A DNA stretch of 64,000 nt. Source: Hyphomicrobiales bacterium (GTDB lineage: Bacteria; Pseudomonadota; Alphaproteobacteria; Rhizobiales; Rhizobiaceae). A program made the position numbers and the translations under genes. Shown one piece after another: positions 43,820-52,027 of the stretch. The stretch spans positions 62,001 through 126,000 of the forward strand of contig UCGV01000011.1 of the NCBI GenBank assembly GCA_900471925.1, given 5' to 3'. How positions within the stretch are numbered: position 1 is the first letter of the stretch; each line of letters begins with the position of its first letter. The notes below the pieces were generated by a model. The model was not told where the DNA came from, ran no database searches, and worked only from the letters and a program-made list of their open reading frames with translations.

Positions 43820-44317
43820 ATGGCCTCCATCATCCTTTCACGCCGCGGCGTTCTGCAGCTTTCCGGTCTCGCGCTCGTGGCCGGCATTGCCGGTTGCACG
43901 ACCACGCCGAAAATGGCGAGCACGCCGTCCGATGGCACGGACCAGACCGCCTCGGCGCTTCCGCTCGTCAACCAGCTGCGCGCCAAGAAGGGTCTGCCGC
44001 CGCTCAGCGTCGATCCGCATGCGACTGCCGCGGCAATCTTTCAGGCAAAGCGCATGGCAAGTGCCGGCAAGATGGCGCATCTGATGGGCATGAGCGACAG
44101 TTTCGGCGCCCGCGTCAAGGCGAGCGGCGTTGCCCTGCCGGCTGCCGAAAACATCGCCGCAGGCCAGCAGAGCGTCGATGCGGTGGTGACCGCCTGGATC
44201 AATTCCCCCCACCATCTGGAAAATATGCTCGGACGCTATAGCGGTCTCGGCGTTGCCGTTGCACATAATACGTCCTCGAAGAATCTGCCCTATTGGGCGA
44301 TGGTGCTTTCCAACTGA
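43820..44317 (+). CDS. CAP-domain lipoprotein
   Basis: A 165-residue protein of the CAP/SCP/PR-1 fold. The N-terminus SRRGVLQLSGLALVAGIAGC combines a twin-arginine-like start with a lipobox (IAGC, acylated near C26). The CAP domain follows: LVNQLRAKKGLPPLSVDPHATAAAIFQAKRMASAGKMAHLMG with the conserved His, AENIAAGQQSVDAVVTAWINSPHHLENML (HxxN-like) and AHNTSSKNLPYWAMVL. Bacterial CAP proteins are periplasmic or cell-envelope proteins of mostly unknown function. It follows DUF6460 by three bases. Confidence 0.85.
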   Translation: MASIILSRRGVLQLSGLALVAGIAGCTTTPKMASTPSDGTDQTASALPLVNQLRAKKGLPPLSVDPHATAAAIFQAKRMASAGKMAHLMGMSDSFGARVKASGVALPAAENIAAGQQSVDAVVTAWINSPHHLENMLGRYSGLGVAVAHNTSSKNLPYWAMVLSN

Positions 44318-44349
44318 GGCGAACCCGCCTCTTTCCCCAAGAGGCGGAT

Positions 44350-45696
44350 ATGGATACCGGCGGCAACAGAAACACTTTGGCCTTCGACGTGACGCACCGT
44401 CTGGTGCTGTCGATTGCCATTCCGATGACGCTCGGCTTCATGACCACGCCGCTGCTCGGCATCACCAATACCGCCGTCGTCGGCCATATGGGCGATCCGG
44501 AAGCGCTGGCGGGGCTTGCGATCGGCGCCATGCTGTTCGATCTGATCATGGGCAGCTTCAATTTCCTGCGGGCTTCGACAACAGGGCTGACGGCACAGGC
44601 GCTCGGACGTCGCGATCAGCACGAGCAGCAGGCAGTGTTCTGGCGGGCGATCGTCTCTGCCCTCGGCTCCGGATTGGCGCTTCTGGTCCTATCGCCGCTC
44701 CTGATCGTGGTCGGCCTGAAACTGATGGGCGCCGAGGGCCGGATTGCCGAGGCGACCAGCACCTATTTCTCGATCCGCATCCTTGCTGCACCGGCCGCGC
44801 TCGCCAATTACGCGCTGCTCGGCTTCGTGCTCGGCCGAGGACAGGGCCGCACGGGACTGCTGCTGCAGGCGCTGATCAACGGCATCAACATCCTGCTTTC
44901 CATCTATCTGGGCTTGTCGCTCAACTGGGGTGTCGCGGGCGTCGCCTGGGGCACGATGGCAGGCGAGACGGTGGGCGCGCTTGCCGGTCTCTTCATCGTG
45001 CTGCGCGGCTTCGACCGGTCATATCGGCCGAGCCGGATGGAGGTGTTTTCGCGTGCCAAGCTCGCCGAACTCTTCGCGCTGAACCGCGATATCCTGATCC
45101 GCACCTTCGTACTGATCGGCTCATTCGCCATCATGACCCGCATCGGCACCAGCTTCGGTGCCATCACGCTCGCGGCCAATGCGGTACTGATGAACTTCTT
45201 CCTGCTTTCGGGCTATTATCTCGACGGCCTTGCCAATGCCGCCGAGCAGATCACGGGCCGCGCGATCGGGGCGCAATACAAGCCAGCCTTCGATCGCGGC
45301 CTGAAGCTGACGACGCTCTGGTCCTTCGGGCTTGCAGCGATCATTTCCGCCTTCTTCTATTTCGCCGGCCCCGCGCTCATTTCCGGGCTGACGAGTTCGC
45401 CTGAAGTCCAGGCCACGGCCGAGACCTACCTGCCCTGGGCGGCGGTGACGGGACTGACGGGTGCGCTTGCCTTCCTGATGGACGGCGTCTTCATCGGCGC
45501 CACATGGTCCGTCGACATGCGCAACCGCATGCTGATGTCCTTTGCCGGCTACCTTGTCATGCTTGCCGTCTTCGTACCGCTCTTCGGCAATCATGGCCTG
45601 TGGCTGGCCATGAACGCCTTTCTGCTGTTTCGCGGCTTTTTCCTGGCGGTGCTGGTCAAGCCACGTGCGGCTCAGACGTTTCGCGCTGCCCAGTAA
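44350..45696 (+). CDS. MATE-family efflux transporter (DinF-like)
   Basis: A 448-residue MATE exporter with 12 spans, using a sodium or proton gradient to remove cationic drugs or metabolites. Seen: RLVLSIAIPMTLGFMTTPLLGITNTAVVGHMGDPEALAGLAIG (TM1-2), FLRASTTGLTAQALGRRD, a second-half LLSGYYLDGLANAAEQITGRAIGA, and FLMDGVFIGATWSVDMRNRM. The second-half pattern is closest to the DinF branch. The start is set at ATG 44350 (AGAGGCGGAT). Its last 25 bases overlap the pyrD gene on the other strand. Confidence 0.9.
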   Translation: MDTGGNRNTLAFDVTHRLVLSIAIPMTLGFMTTPLLGITNTAVVGHMGDPEALAGLAIGAMLFDLIMGSFNFLRASTTGLTAQALGRRDQHEQQAVFWRAIVSALGSGLALLVLSPLLIVVGLKLMGAEGRIAEATSTYFSIRILAAPAALANYALLGFVLGRGQGRTGLLLQALINGINILLSIYLGLSLNWGVAGVAWGTMAGETVGALAGLFIVLRGFDRSYRPSRMEVFSRAKLAELFALNRDILIRTFVLIGSFAIMTRIGTSFGAITLAANAVLMNFFLLSGYYLDGLANAAEQITGRAIGAQYKPAFDRGLKLTTLWSFGLAAIISAFFYFAGPALISGLTSSPEVQATAETYLPWAAVTGLTGALAFLMDGVFIGATWSVDMRNRMLMSFAGYLVMLAVFVPLFGNHGLWLAMNAFLLFRGFFLAVLVKPRAAQTFRAAQ

Positions 45697-46760
45697 TCCA
45701 TCCGGCTATCCCTGAGATCGCGGATCGAGGCCACCTTCTCGCGGTCGAGCAGCTTCGACAGTCCGCGCACGACGGTACCGGGCAGGCCCGGGCCTTCATA
45801 GACCATGCAGGAATAGAGCTGCACGAGATCGGCCCCTGCCCTGACCTTTTCCAGCGCCGTCTCGGCCGAGGAGACGCCGCCGACGCCGATGATCGGCAGG
45901 CTTGGGCCGACGCGCGTGCGCATCTTGGCGAGCACGATTGTGGATTTCTCGAAGAGCGGTGTGCCGGAAAGACCGCCGGTCTCCTTCGCCTGAACCTGAT
46001 CCTTCAACCCGTCGCGCGACAGCGTCGTATTGGAGACGATCAACCCATCGAGCGCGTGCGACAGCGCCTCGGCGGCGATATCGTCCATGCCCTCTTCGGT
46101 GAGATCGGGCGCGATCTTCAGGAAGACCGGGATCTTTCGTCCAGCCTTTTCCGCTTCCTCGTCACGCGCCTTCAGCACCGCCGAGAGCAGGGCGGCGAGG
46201 CTTTCGCGCGCCTGCAGGTCGCGCAGGCCGGGCGTATTGGGCGAAGAAATGTTGGCGGTGAAATAGCGGGCGACGGAATAGAAGCGGCGGATGCCGGCAA
46301 CGTAATCGGCGATACGGTCTTCGCTGTCCTTGTTGGCGCCGATATTGACGCCGACGATGCCGGCGCGGCTGATCCCGGAAAGGCGACGGAAGGCCGCTTC
46401 ATGGCCTTCATTGTTGAAGCCGAGGCGATTGATGACCGCATCGTCTTCGACCAGACGGAAGATGCGCGGGCGCGGATTGCCGGACTGCGGCTTCGGCGTG
46501 ACGGTGCCGATCTCGGTAAAGCCGAAGCCGAGCTTCAGCAGCGCTTCCGGCACTTCGGCATTCTTGTCATAACCGGCGGCCATGCCGAGCGGATTGGGAA
46601 AGTCGAGGCCGGCGACGGTCTGGCGCAGGCGCGGATCGGGCGCGATGCGGCAGGCGGGCACGACGCCGGATTTCAGCGCGGCAATCGACATGCCATGCGC
46701 GGTTTCGGGATCGAAGAGGAAGAGGCCGCGGCGGGCAATGCGCTTGAAAGGATCGATCAC
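45672..46760 (-). CDS. pyrD: Dihydroorotate dehydrogenase (quinone)
   Basis: A 362-residue class 2 dihydroorotate dehydrogenase (EC 1.3.5.2), the membrane-associated pyrimidine step that passes electrons to quinone. Seen: an N-terminal amphipathic extension, FPNPLGMAAGYDKNAEVPEALLKLGFGFTEIGTVTPKPQSGNPRPRIFRL, NINIGANKDS-like VGVNIGANKDSED, TANISSPNTPGLRDLQ (class 2 Ser base), and GVGGVSSAETALEKVRAGADLVQLYS for FMN phosphate. Convergent with the MATE gene, overlapping it by 25 bp, and translated after the DUF952 gene (ATGA overlap 46757-46760). Confidence 0.96.
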   Translation of the reverse strand: MIDPFKRIARRGLFLFDPETAHGMSIAALKSGVVPACRIAPDPRLRQTVAGLDFPNPLGMAAGYDKNAEVPEALLKLGFGFTEIGTVTPKPQSGNPRPRIFRLVEDDAVINRLGFNNEGHEAAFRRLSGISRAGIVGVNIGANKDSEDRIADYVAGIRRFYSVARYFTANISSPNTPGLRDLQARESLAALLSAVLKARDEEAEKAGRKIPVFLKIAPDLTEEGMDDIAAEALSHALDGLIVSNTTLSRDGLKDQVQAKETGGLSGTPLFEKSTIVLAKMRTRVGPSLPIIGVGGVSSAETALEKVRAGADLVQLYSCMVYEGPGLPGTVVRGLSKLLDREKVASIRDLRDSRMDYWAARNV

Positions 46761-47110
46761 GCCGCGAGCTCCGGAAAGATGTGAAGGCCGGCGTCATCGA
46801 GCGGCAGGGACGCTTCCCACAACACTGATGAAAGCGGCAGCTCGGCATAAAGATGCGGGAAGAGTGCGCCGCCGCGCGAGGCTTCGAAGACCAGCTTGTC
46901 ACCGAATCCACCGCCATCGACGGCAACGACGAGAAGGCCTGTCTGGCCGGCAAAATAGAGGGCTGCGGTCTGCTTCACCTGATCTGCCGTCGAGAAATGG
47001 ATGAAGCCGTCCTTGATGTCGATGCCGGCGCCACGAAAAACGCCGGTTTGTCTGGCTTCCTGCCAGAGCGCCTCCGGCACGATCTTGTAAAGGGTCGGTG
47101 TCGTGGTCAT
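46757..47110 (-). CDS. DUF952 protein
   Basis: A 117-residue protein with the DUF952 signature: TLYKIVPEALWQEARQTGVFRGAGIDIKDGFIHFSTADQVKQTAALYFAGQTGLLVVAVD, then a VFEASRGGALFPHLYAELPLSSV stretch. The fold resembles ADP-ribosyltransferases. It starts at ATG 47110, and its stop overlaps the pyrD ATG in ATGA, so it is the first gene of a two-gene operon with pyrD. The functional link to pyrimidine synthesis is not known. Confidence 0.88.
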   Translation of the reverse strand: MTTTPTLYKIVPEALWQEARQTGVFRGAGIDIKDGFIHFSTADQVKQTAALYFAGQTGLLVVAVDGGGFGDKLVFEASRGGALFPHLYAELPLSSVLWEASLPLDDAGLHIFPELAA

Positions 47111-47221
47111 GATGATCCTGTTGGCTGGCCTTGTAGGAGGGCTTTGCCCCAAAGAGACGGCGATGTCCACGCCCGCGGGCGCAAAAATGGACGGGCACCA
47201 TCGTTTGCGGAGGATGAGACG

Positions 47222-47623
47222 ATGAAGGCATTTGCAATCCCGCTTGCCGCCGGTCTTCTGCCGCTTGCGGCACTGGCTGCAGAGCCCGACGCGACGCGTT
47301 TCCAGCTCGAACGCAGCGGCGATCATTTCGTGCGCCTCGACCGGCAGACGGGCGCGATGTCGCTCTGCGTCGAAAAGGACGGCACGCTGGTCTGCCGCAT
47401 GGCGGCCGACGAACGCGCGGCTTACGAGGACGAACTCGACCGGCTTTCCGACCGGGTGGGCGCGCTGGAGAAGAACACGCCCGCCGCCCGCCCCGCCCTG
47501 CCGACGGATGCGGAAGTCGACCGCTCGATCGGCATCATGGAGCGGATGATGCGCAGTTTTATGGGTATAGTGCGGGAATTCCAGGCAGAGGATGGGGCCA
47601 ATCCTCTTCCGCAGCGGAGTTGA
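47222..47623 (+). CDS. Periplasmic hypothetical protein
   Basis: A 133-residue protein with a Sec signal peptide (MKAFAIPLAAGLLPLAALAAE, cleavage near residue 20). The mature part reads RFQLERSGDHFVRLDRQTGAMSLCVEKDGTLVCRMAADERAAYEDEL with two Cys that may form a disulfide, followed by a coiled-coil segment (YEDELDRLSDRVGALEKN) and an amphipathic C-terminus. GGAGGATGAG precedes the ATG. Found in rhizobia as a conserved hypothetical protein, in my judgement; function unknown. Divergent from DUF952-pyrD. Confidence 0.7.
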   Translation: MKAFAIPLAAGLLPLAALAAEPDATRFQLERSGDHFVRLDRQTGAMSLCVEKDGTLVCRMAADERAAYEDELDRLSDRVGALEKNTPAARPALPTDAEVDRSIGIMERMMRSFMGIVREFQAEDGANPLPQRS

Positions 47624-47715
47624 TCCGGTTATATTCATATAAGTAGAGAGTCATATCCGTGCTGGGGAGCCGGACAGGACTTGGACCGGATCGAGCTCTT
47701 GGGAGGGAGTTTTCG

Positions 47716-48360
47716 ATGCAACAGACCATCATCATCGCTGACGACCATCCGCTTTTCCGCGACGCGCTGCGGCAGGCGGTAACAGGCATGGAAGGACGGC
47801 AGACGATCGTCGAGGCCGGGGATTTTGCTGCGGCACGGACGGCGGCATCGTCACATCCGGATGCGGACCTGATGCTGCTCGATCTCGCCATGCCAGGGGT
47901 CAGCGGTTTTTCCGGCCTGATGGCATTGCGCTCCGAATTCGTCAGCCTGCCGATCGTCATCATCTCGGCGACTGATGATACGGCGACGATCCGCCGGGCG
48001 CTGGAACTCGGCGCTTCCGGCTTCATCTCCAAATCGTCAGGCATCGAGGACATTCGCGACAGCATCCAGACGGTGCTGGCGGGCGATATCGCCATACCGG
48101 GCAGCTACCGTGACGGCCAGGAGCAGGATCCCGATGTCGCCGATCTCATCCACCGGCTGCATACGCTGACACCGCAGCAGAGCCGGGTGCTGACCATGCT
48201 CGGCGAAGGTCTTTTGAACAAGCAGATCGCCTATGAACTCGGCGTTTCCGAAGCGACGATCAAGGCGCATGTCTCGGCGATCCTGCTGAAGCTCAATGTC
48301 GACAGCCGCACGCAGGCGGTGATCCAGCTCGGCAAGATCAATATGGCGATGGTCGCCTGA
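47716..48360 (+). CDS. NarL/LuxR-type response regulator
   Basis: A 214-residue regulator with an N-terminal receiver (1-~120): acidic D9-D10, acceptor D56 in MLLDLAM, and K106 in FISKSSG. A C-terminal LuxR-type HTH (about 150-205) reads LTPQQSRVLTMLGEGLLNKQIAYELGVSEATIKAHVSAILLKL. No histidine kinase gene is adjacent. GGGAGGGAGTTTTCG precedes the ATG at 47716. A RIME-like repeat overlaps its stop codon. Confidence 0.92.
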   Translation: MQQTIIIADDHPLFRDALRQAVTGMEGRQTIVEAGDFAAARTAASSHPDADLMLLDLAMPGVSGFSGLMALRSEFVSLPIVIISATDDTATIRRALELGASGFISKSSGIEDIRDSIQTVLAGDIAIPGSYRDGQEQDPDVADLIHRLHTLTPQQSRVLTMLGEGLLNKQIAYELGVSEATIKAHVSAILLKLNVDSRTQAVIQLGKINMAMVA

Positions 48361-48462
48361 AGCGTGTCGCGATCCTCCGGATTCGCTTGCCACGCTTCAG
48401 GCTTTCGTTTTCGCATGTTCGTTATCGCAAAACCGCTGCGCATTTTTGCGCGACATGCTTTA
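48359..48462. repeat. RIME-like double palindrome, family B
   Basis: A copy of the 104-bp family B element: GAAGCGTG/CACGCTTC (48359-48398) then GCATG...CATGC around the core ACCGCTGCGCATTTTTGC (two core substitutions). It starts inside the TGA of the response-regulator gene and separates it from the S24 repressor. Confidence 0.85.
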
Positions 48463-48579
48463 GGCCCTGACACCAACAGGACAGGATTTTATTCCTCATT
48501 TTCACTTTACTCGGGGAAATGCCTCGGTTAATCTGCCGGCGATAGAAAGCGGCCCGATGGGCTGCGGGACCGGGCGCAT

Positions 48580-49245
48580 ATGCTGTCACATGACCAGATC
48601 TGGGGGGCTATAGACAGGCTTGCCGAAGGGCATGACCTGACGCCGTCCGGTCTTGCGCGGCGGGCGGGTCTCGATCCCACCTCCTTCAACAAATCCAAAC
48701 GGCTTTCGGCGGACGGGCGCCTGCGCTGGCCTTCGACGGAATCCATTGCCAAGGTGCTGGAGGCGACAGGCGCCAGCATGGAGCAGTTCCTCGGTTTCAT
48801 GCGGCCGGCGGGAGCCGCCGCCAGCCTGCCGGACAGCATTTTTGCCTCTCAAGGCAGCTCCATTCCCCTGCTCGGCTTCGCGCAGGCGGGTGCCGGCGGC
48901 TTTTTCGACGATGGCGGCTTTCCAGCGGGCCAGGGCTGGGACGTGGTGGAATTTCCGGCCGCCCCTTCGCAGAAGGCGGGAGTCTATGCACTTGAGGTGC
49001 AGGGCGAGAGCATGATGCCGCTCTACCGGGACGGCGATGTGCTGATCGTCGAGCCCGGCGCACAGGTGCGCCGCAACGACCGCGTCGTCGTCAAGACCCG
49101 CGAGGGCGAGGTGATGGCCAAGGTACTTTTGCGCCAGAGCCCGCGCTCCATCGAGCTTCTGTCGCTCAACCCGGAACACCCCAACCGGACGATCGAGCTT
49201 TCCGATGTCGAGTGGATTGCCCGCATCATCTGGGCCAGCCAATAG
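48580..49245 (+). CDS. XRE-type repressor with S24 (LexA/CI-like) domain
   Basis: A 221-residue repressor. The N-terminal HTH is about 18-42 (LTPSGLARRAGLDPTSFNKSKR). The C-terminal S24 peptidase domain starts at about 95: cleavage-site-like AQAGAGG (101-107), nucleophile S144 in QGESMMPLYRDGDVLIV and base K181 in EVMAKVLL. The intact Ala-Gly/Ser/Lys set implies RecA*-stimulated or spontaneous self-cleavage, as for LexA and CI repressors, but the HTH is not LexA-type. No prophage genes surround it. The SNase-like gene starts 11 bp after its stop. Confidence 0.9.
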   Translation: MLSHDQIWGAIDRLAEGHDLTPSGLARRAGLDPTSFNKSKRLSADGRLRWPSTESIAKVLEATGASMEQFLGFMRPAGAAASLPDSIFASQGSSIPLLGFAQAGAGGFFDDGGFPAGQGWDVVEFPAAPSQKAGVYALEVQGESMMPLYRDGDVLIVEPGAQVRRNDRVVVKTREGEVMAKVLLRQSPRSIELLSLNPEHPNRTIELSDVEWIARIIWASQ

Positions 49246-49256
49246 GAAAATAATCC

Positions 49257-50045
49257 ATGCGCCCTGCAGCCTTCATCACAGGTATCGCGGGGATGGCGAT
49301 CATGGTCGGCCTGCTGCTTGCAGGCCAGGCGCGGCTGAATGGCAGTGGACCTGCCGATACCGGCGCCGGCAATGTGGCCGCAGAACTGCCCGATGCGAAT
49401 GCGGATGCCGCAGCACCACCCGCATCGCTCAGCGATGAGGATGCGGCGCTGATCGCCCGGGCTACGGAGCCTGCACCGGCGGAACCGGCATCATCGGAAC
49501 CGGCAGTCGCCCCTTCCCCAGCTCCCACCCAAAATGCGCCGACGGATCAGGCGGCTGAGGGCGCTCCCGCACCGGCCGAGACGCCGCCCGCCACATCGGA
49601 TGGAAAAGACAGCGTGGAACTGCTGCGGCCGACGGTGGAGAATGCCGGCATGCTCTCCTTCGGCAAACGCAGGCTGCAGATTGCCGGTGTCATTGCGACG
49701 CCGGCCGACAAGAGCTGCGGTTCGCAAGGCAAGCAGTGGCCATGCGGCATGATGGCGAAGACGGCGCTGCGGCTTTACCTGCGCAACCGCACTGTTGATT
49801 GCGACCTGCCCTCCGATGCCTGGGAGGACATGGCGACCGCGGCCTGCCGGCTGGGGCAGCAGGATATCGGCACATGGCTGGTGGAAAACGGTTGGGCGGA
49901 AGCGCAGCCGGGCTCGTCGCTTGCTGCCGCCGGCGACAAGGCAAAACAGGCGAAGGCAGGCATTCACGGCGAGGACCCGCGCCGCAGGTCGCCGACGACC
50001 GTCCGACCCCAGACTGATAACGCTCCACAGGGCGATCCCTTGTAA
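49257..50045 (+). CDS. SNase-like (thermonuclease family) membrane-anchored protein
   Basis: A 262-residue protein. An N-terminal anchor (AAFITGIAGMAIMVGLLLAG) is followed by an Ala/Pro-rich linker (about 35-120) and an SNase-like domain (about 130-235): LSFGKRRLQIAGVIATPADKSC and ACRLGQQDIGTWLVENGWAEA. The active-site Glu and Asp of staphylococcal nuclease (GxDxPE region) are replaced (GVIATPADK), and Cys pairs suggest a disulfide-stabilised secreted domain. It may bind nucleic acid without cutting it. It sits between the S24 repressor (11 bp gap) and the TerB gene (48 bp gap). Confidence 0.78.
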   Translation: MRPAAFITGIAGMAIMVGLLLAGQARLNGSGPADTGAGNVAAELPDANADAAAPPASLSDEDAALIARATEPAPAEPASSEPAVAPSPAPTQNAPTDQAAEGAPAPAETPPATSDGKDSVELLRPTVENAGMLSFGKRRLQIAGVIATPADKSCGSQGKQWPCGMMAKTALRLYLRNRTVDCDLPSDAWEDMATAACRLGQQDIGTWLVENGWAEAQPGSSLAAAGDKAKQAKAGIHGEDPRRRSPTTVRPQTDNAPQGDPL

Positions 50046-50093
50046 TGACGTCTGCCAGTTCCTAATCTTCGCTCACTCAAGAGGGAATCAGAG

Positions 50094-50507
50094 ATGAACA
50101 AGCCGCTTTCCGCCCATGACGCGCTGATCTACGTGATGGTGATGGCCTCCGCCGTCGACAGCACCATGAACGACAGGGAGATGGAAAGGATCGGCCAGCT
50201 CATCGGCTTCTTGCCGGTGTTCCGCGATTTCGACGACGACAATCTGATTTCCATCGCCCGCGACTGCGCCTCGCTGCTGGCTGGCCCGGAAGGGCTCGAC
50301 GTCGTGCTGGAGACGGTGCGCGACACGCTGCCCGCTCGCCTCTACGATACGGCCTATGCGCTGGCCGTCGAAGTCGCCTCCGCAGACCTTTCCGTCAAGG
50401 CGGAAGAACTGCGCCTGCTCAGCCTGCTGCGCGACCGCCTCGGCCTGGACAAGCTGACCTGTGCTGCCATCGAGCGCAGCGCCATCGCCCGCTTCCGCAA
50501 GGGCTAA
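50094..50507 (+). CDS. TerB-family protein
   Basis: A 137-residue helical protein of the TerB (tellurite resistance/TerB-like) family. The motif MVMASAVDSTMNDREMERIGQLIGFLPVF at 16-45 and ALAVEVASADLSVKAEELRLLSLLRDRLGLDK at 95-125 are the two conserved acidic helix pairs, one with the D-x-x-x-x-x-E metal-binding style. TerB proteins often work at membranes with stress proteins; no TerC, TerD or TerZ gene is nearby, so a role in tellurite resistance is not implied. Third gene of the row starting at 48580. Confidence 0.85.
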   Translation: MNKPLSAHDALIYVMVMASAVDSTMNDREMERIGQLIGFLPVFRDFDDDNLISIARDCASLLAGPEGLDVVLETVRDTLPARLYDTAYALAVEVASADLSVKAEELRLLSLLRDRLGLDKLTCAAIERSAIARFRKG

Positions 50508-50524
50508 GGCCCGGCTTTTTCGTC

Positions 50525-50678
50525 GCAATTCCGGACGAAAAACCGCTGCGCACTTTTGCTGGAATTGCTTTTCTCTGCGCAATTCCGCACGCAAAACCGC
50601 TGCACACTTTTGCTGGAATTGCTTTTCTCTGCGCAATTCCGGACGCAAAACCGCTGCACACTTTTGCTGGAATTGCTT
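50525..50678. repeat. Three tandem family A palindromes, 54-bp period
   Basis: Three 46-bp copies at 50525-50570, 50579-50624 and 50633-50678, separated by two identical 8-bp linkers TTCTCTGC: an exact 54-bp period. Each unit is GCAATTCCG...GGAATTGCTT around the core ACCGCTGCACACTTTTGC (first copy GCGCAC). The array fills the gap between convergent genes and touches the stop codon of the minus-strand gene at 50678-50680. Confidence 0.9.
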
Positions 50679-51583
50679 CAGTAAAGCCCGTTGGGGAAAT
50701 AGCGCAGATAGATTTCCTGCAGGCGGCCGTTGCGCGAGAGCGCGGCCAGCGCGTGATCGATTGCGGCCGTCAGCACGCTGTCGTTCTGGCGCAGCATGAT
50801 CGTCATGCCCTCGCCCAGAAAATGCTCCGACATATAGGGGCCGTCGAACAGGGTGCAGCATTTGTCCGAGGCGGGTGAGGCAACCCAGAAGGAAAGCTGC
50901 AGCGCATCGGCAAAGACCGCATCGACCTTATGTTCCTTCAAGGCCGTCAGCATCGCTTCCTTATTGTCGAAAGGCTCAGGCTTGATGGCCGGAAAGAAGG
51001 CCGAAAGCATCGCCTCGTGCACCGTACCCTTGACGACGCCGACGGAACGGCCCGCAAGACCCACAGCGGTCGTTCCGGGCACGATCGCTGCCGTATTGCG
51101 CACGAAGCGCGCCGGCAGCATCAGGTAGGGACGGGAGAAGAGAAACTGGCGGCGAAGTTCCGGCGTGACCGCAAGGCCGGCAATCACGGCATCGCCCTGC
51201 GAGCCGGCCAGCGCCTTTTGCAGGTCGGCGAAAGGCAGTGCCTGGATCTGGCACTTTTCGGCAATCTCCAGCTCGCCGCAGATCTCACGCGCCAGATCGA
51301 CATTGAAACCGGAGAGCTTGCCGTTCTGATCCGTAAAATCGAAGGGCGGGAAATCCACCGAGGTGAGAAAGCGCAGGCGCACCAGCGAGGAGAGATCGGG
51401 CTTTGCAAGCCGCTCGCGGGAATCGAACAGCAGCGGCACGGAGGAGCCGGATTGCGGGGCAGCGGATTGCTGGGCGCCGGATTGTTGGGCTAAAGCCGAA
51501 AAGGCCGACAGCAGGACCATTGAAAACAGGCCGAGGACGACAATCCACCCGGAAGCCCGGAACGCCTGACCGTATTGCATCAT
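50678..51583 (-). CDS. Periplasmic amino-acid-type substrate-binding protein
   Basis: A 301-residue extracytoplasmic protein of the SBP_bac_3 family. It has an N-terminal signal segment (WIVVLGLFSMVLLSAFSALAQ, cleavage near residue 33) and a low-complexity QQSGAQQSAAPQSG linker. The binding domain follows: VRLRFLTSVDFPPFDFTDQNGKLSGFNVDLAREICGEL, DAVIAGLAVTPELRRQFLFSRPYLMLPARFV, GRSVGVVKGTVHEAML, KVDAVFADALQLSFWVA. The two-lobed fold is clear; the ligand is unknown. No ABC permease or ATPase gene is adjacent, so it is either an orphan ABC component or a sensory binding protein for the chemoreceptor that follows. Confidence 0.88.
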   Translation of the reverse strand: MMQYGQAFRASGWIVVLGLFSMVLLSAFSALAQQSGAQQSAAPQSGSSVPLLFDSRERLAKPDLSSLVRLRFLTSVDFPPFDFTDQNGKLSGFNVDLAREICGELEIAEKCQIQALPFADLQKALAGSQGDAVIAGLAVTPELRRQFLFSRPYLMLPARFVRNTAAIVPGTTAVGLAGRSVGVVKGTVHEAMLSAFFPAIKPEPFDNKEAMLTALKEHKVDAVFADALQLSFWVASPASDKCCTLFDGPYMSEHFLGEGMTIMLRQNDSVLTAAIDHALAALSRNGRLQEIYLRYFPNGLY

Positions 51584-52027
51584 TCTGACCCGCCTTGAGG
51601 CTAAGCACTGCGCTCGCCGCCCGGCTGAGATGTAACAGAATCACACGCATGGGGGAATATGCCTGGCGATGCGGCGCAGCTTGACTGGATCAAGCCGTCA
51701 CAGGCGGTCCACAGGCCGTGCATTTCGCGCAGAAATATCAGGCTCAAGCGTGATAATTCCGCATAAATTGCACCTTTTCAGGCCTGCGCACAAATAAGGG
51801 CCGCGCCCGTCAATATTACAGTCAATCGCACAGGCCCGTTAGCGCGGAATTAAGCAATATCCCGTCTTACTTCTCCCGACGACATCGGTCTCACCGGCCG
51901 ACCGCATGATGCGCATGTCGAACCAAATTAGGTATTCCCGTCAGCGCATTATCGAACAACCGTTCTGCAACAAATGATTTCAAAACGCCGGGTCCGCAAC
52001 ACGCCCGGCCAATCGGGTGACATTTCC
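51584..52027. other. 444-bp intergenic region without a gene
   Basis: The gap between the divergent binding-protein and chemoreceptor genes contains no convincing open frame, tRNA or repeat. It probably holds both promoters. I see no strong palindrome. Confidence 0.6.

Noticed and set aside
48580..50045. Prophage remnant around the CI-like repressor
   Set aside because: No integrase, structural or lysis genes, no attachment repeats next to a tRNA, and base composition like the neighbours.
50094..50507. Tellurite-resistance operon
   Set aside because: Only a TerB-like gene is present; no terC, terD, terE or terZ nearby.
50525..50678. Possible CRISPR array
   Set aside because: Only three repeats, palindromic 46-bp units and two identical 8-bp linkers; no variable spacers and no cas genes. 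Single copies occur elsewhere in the window.
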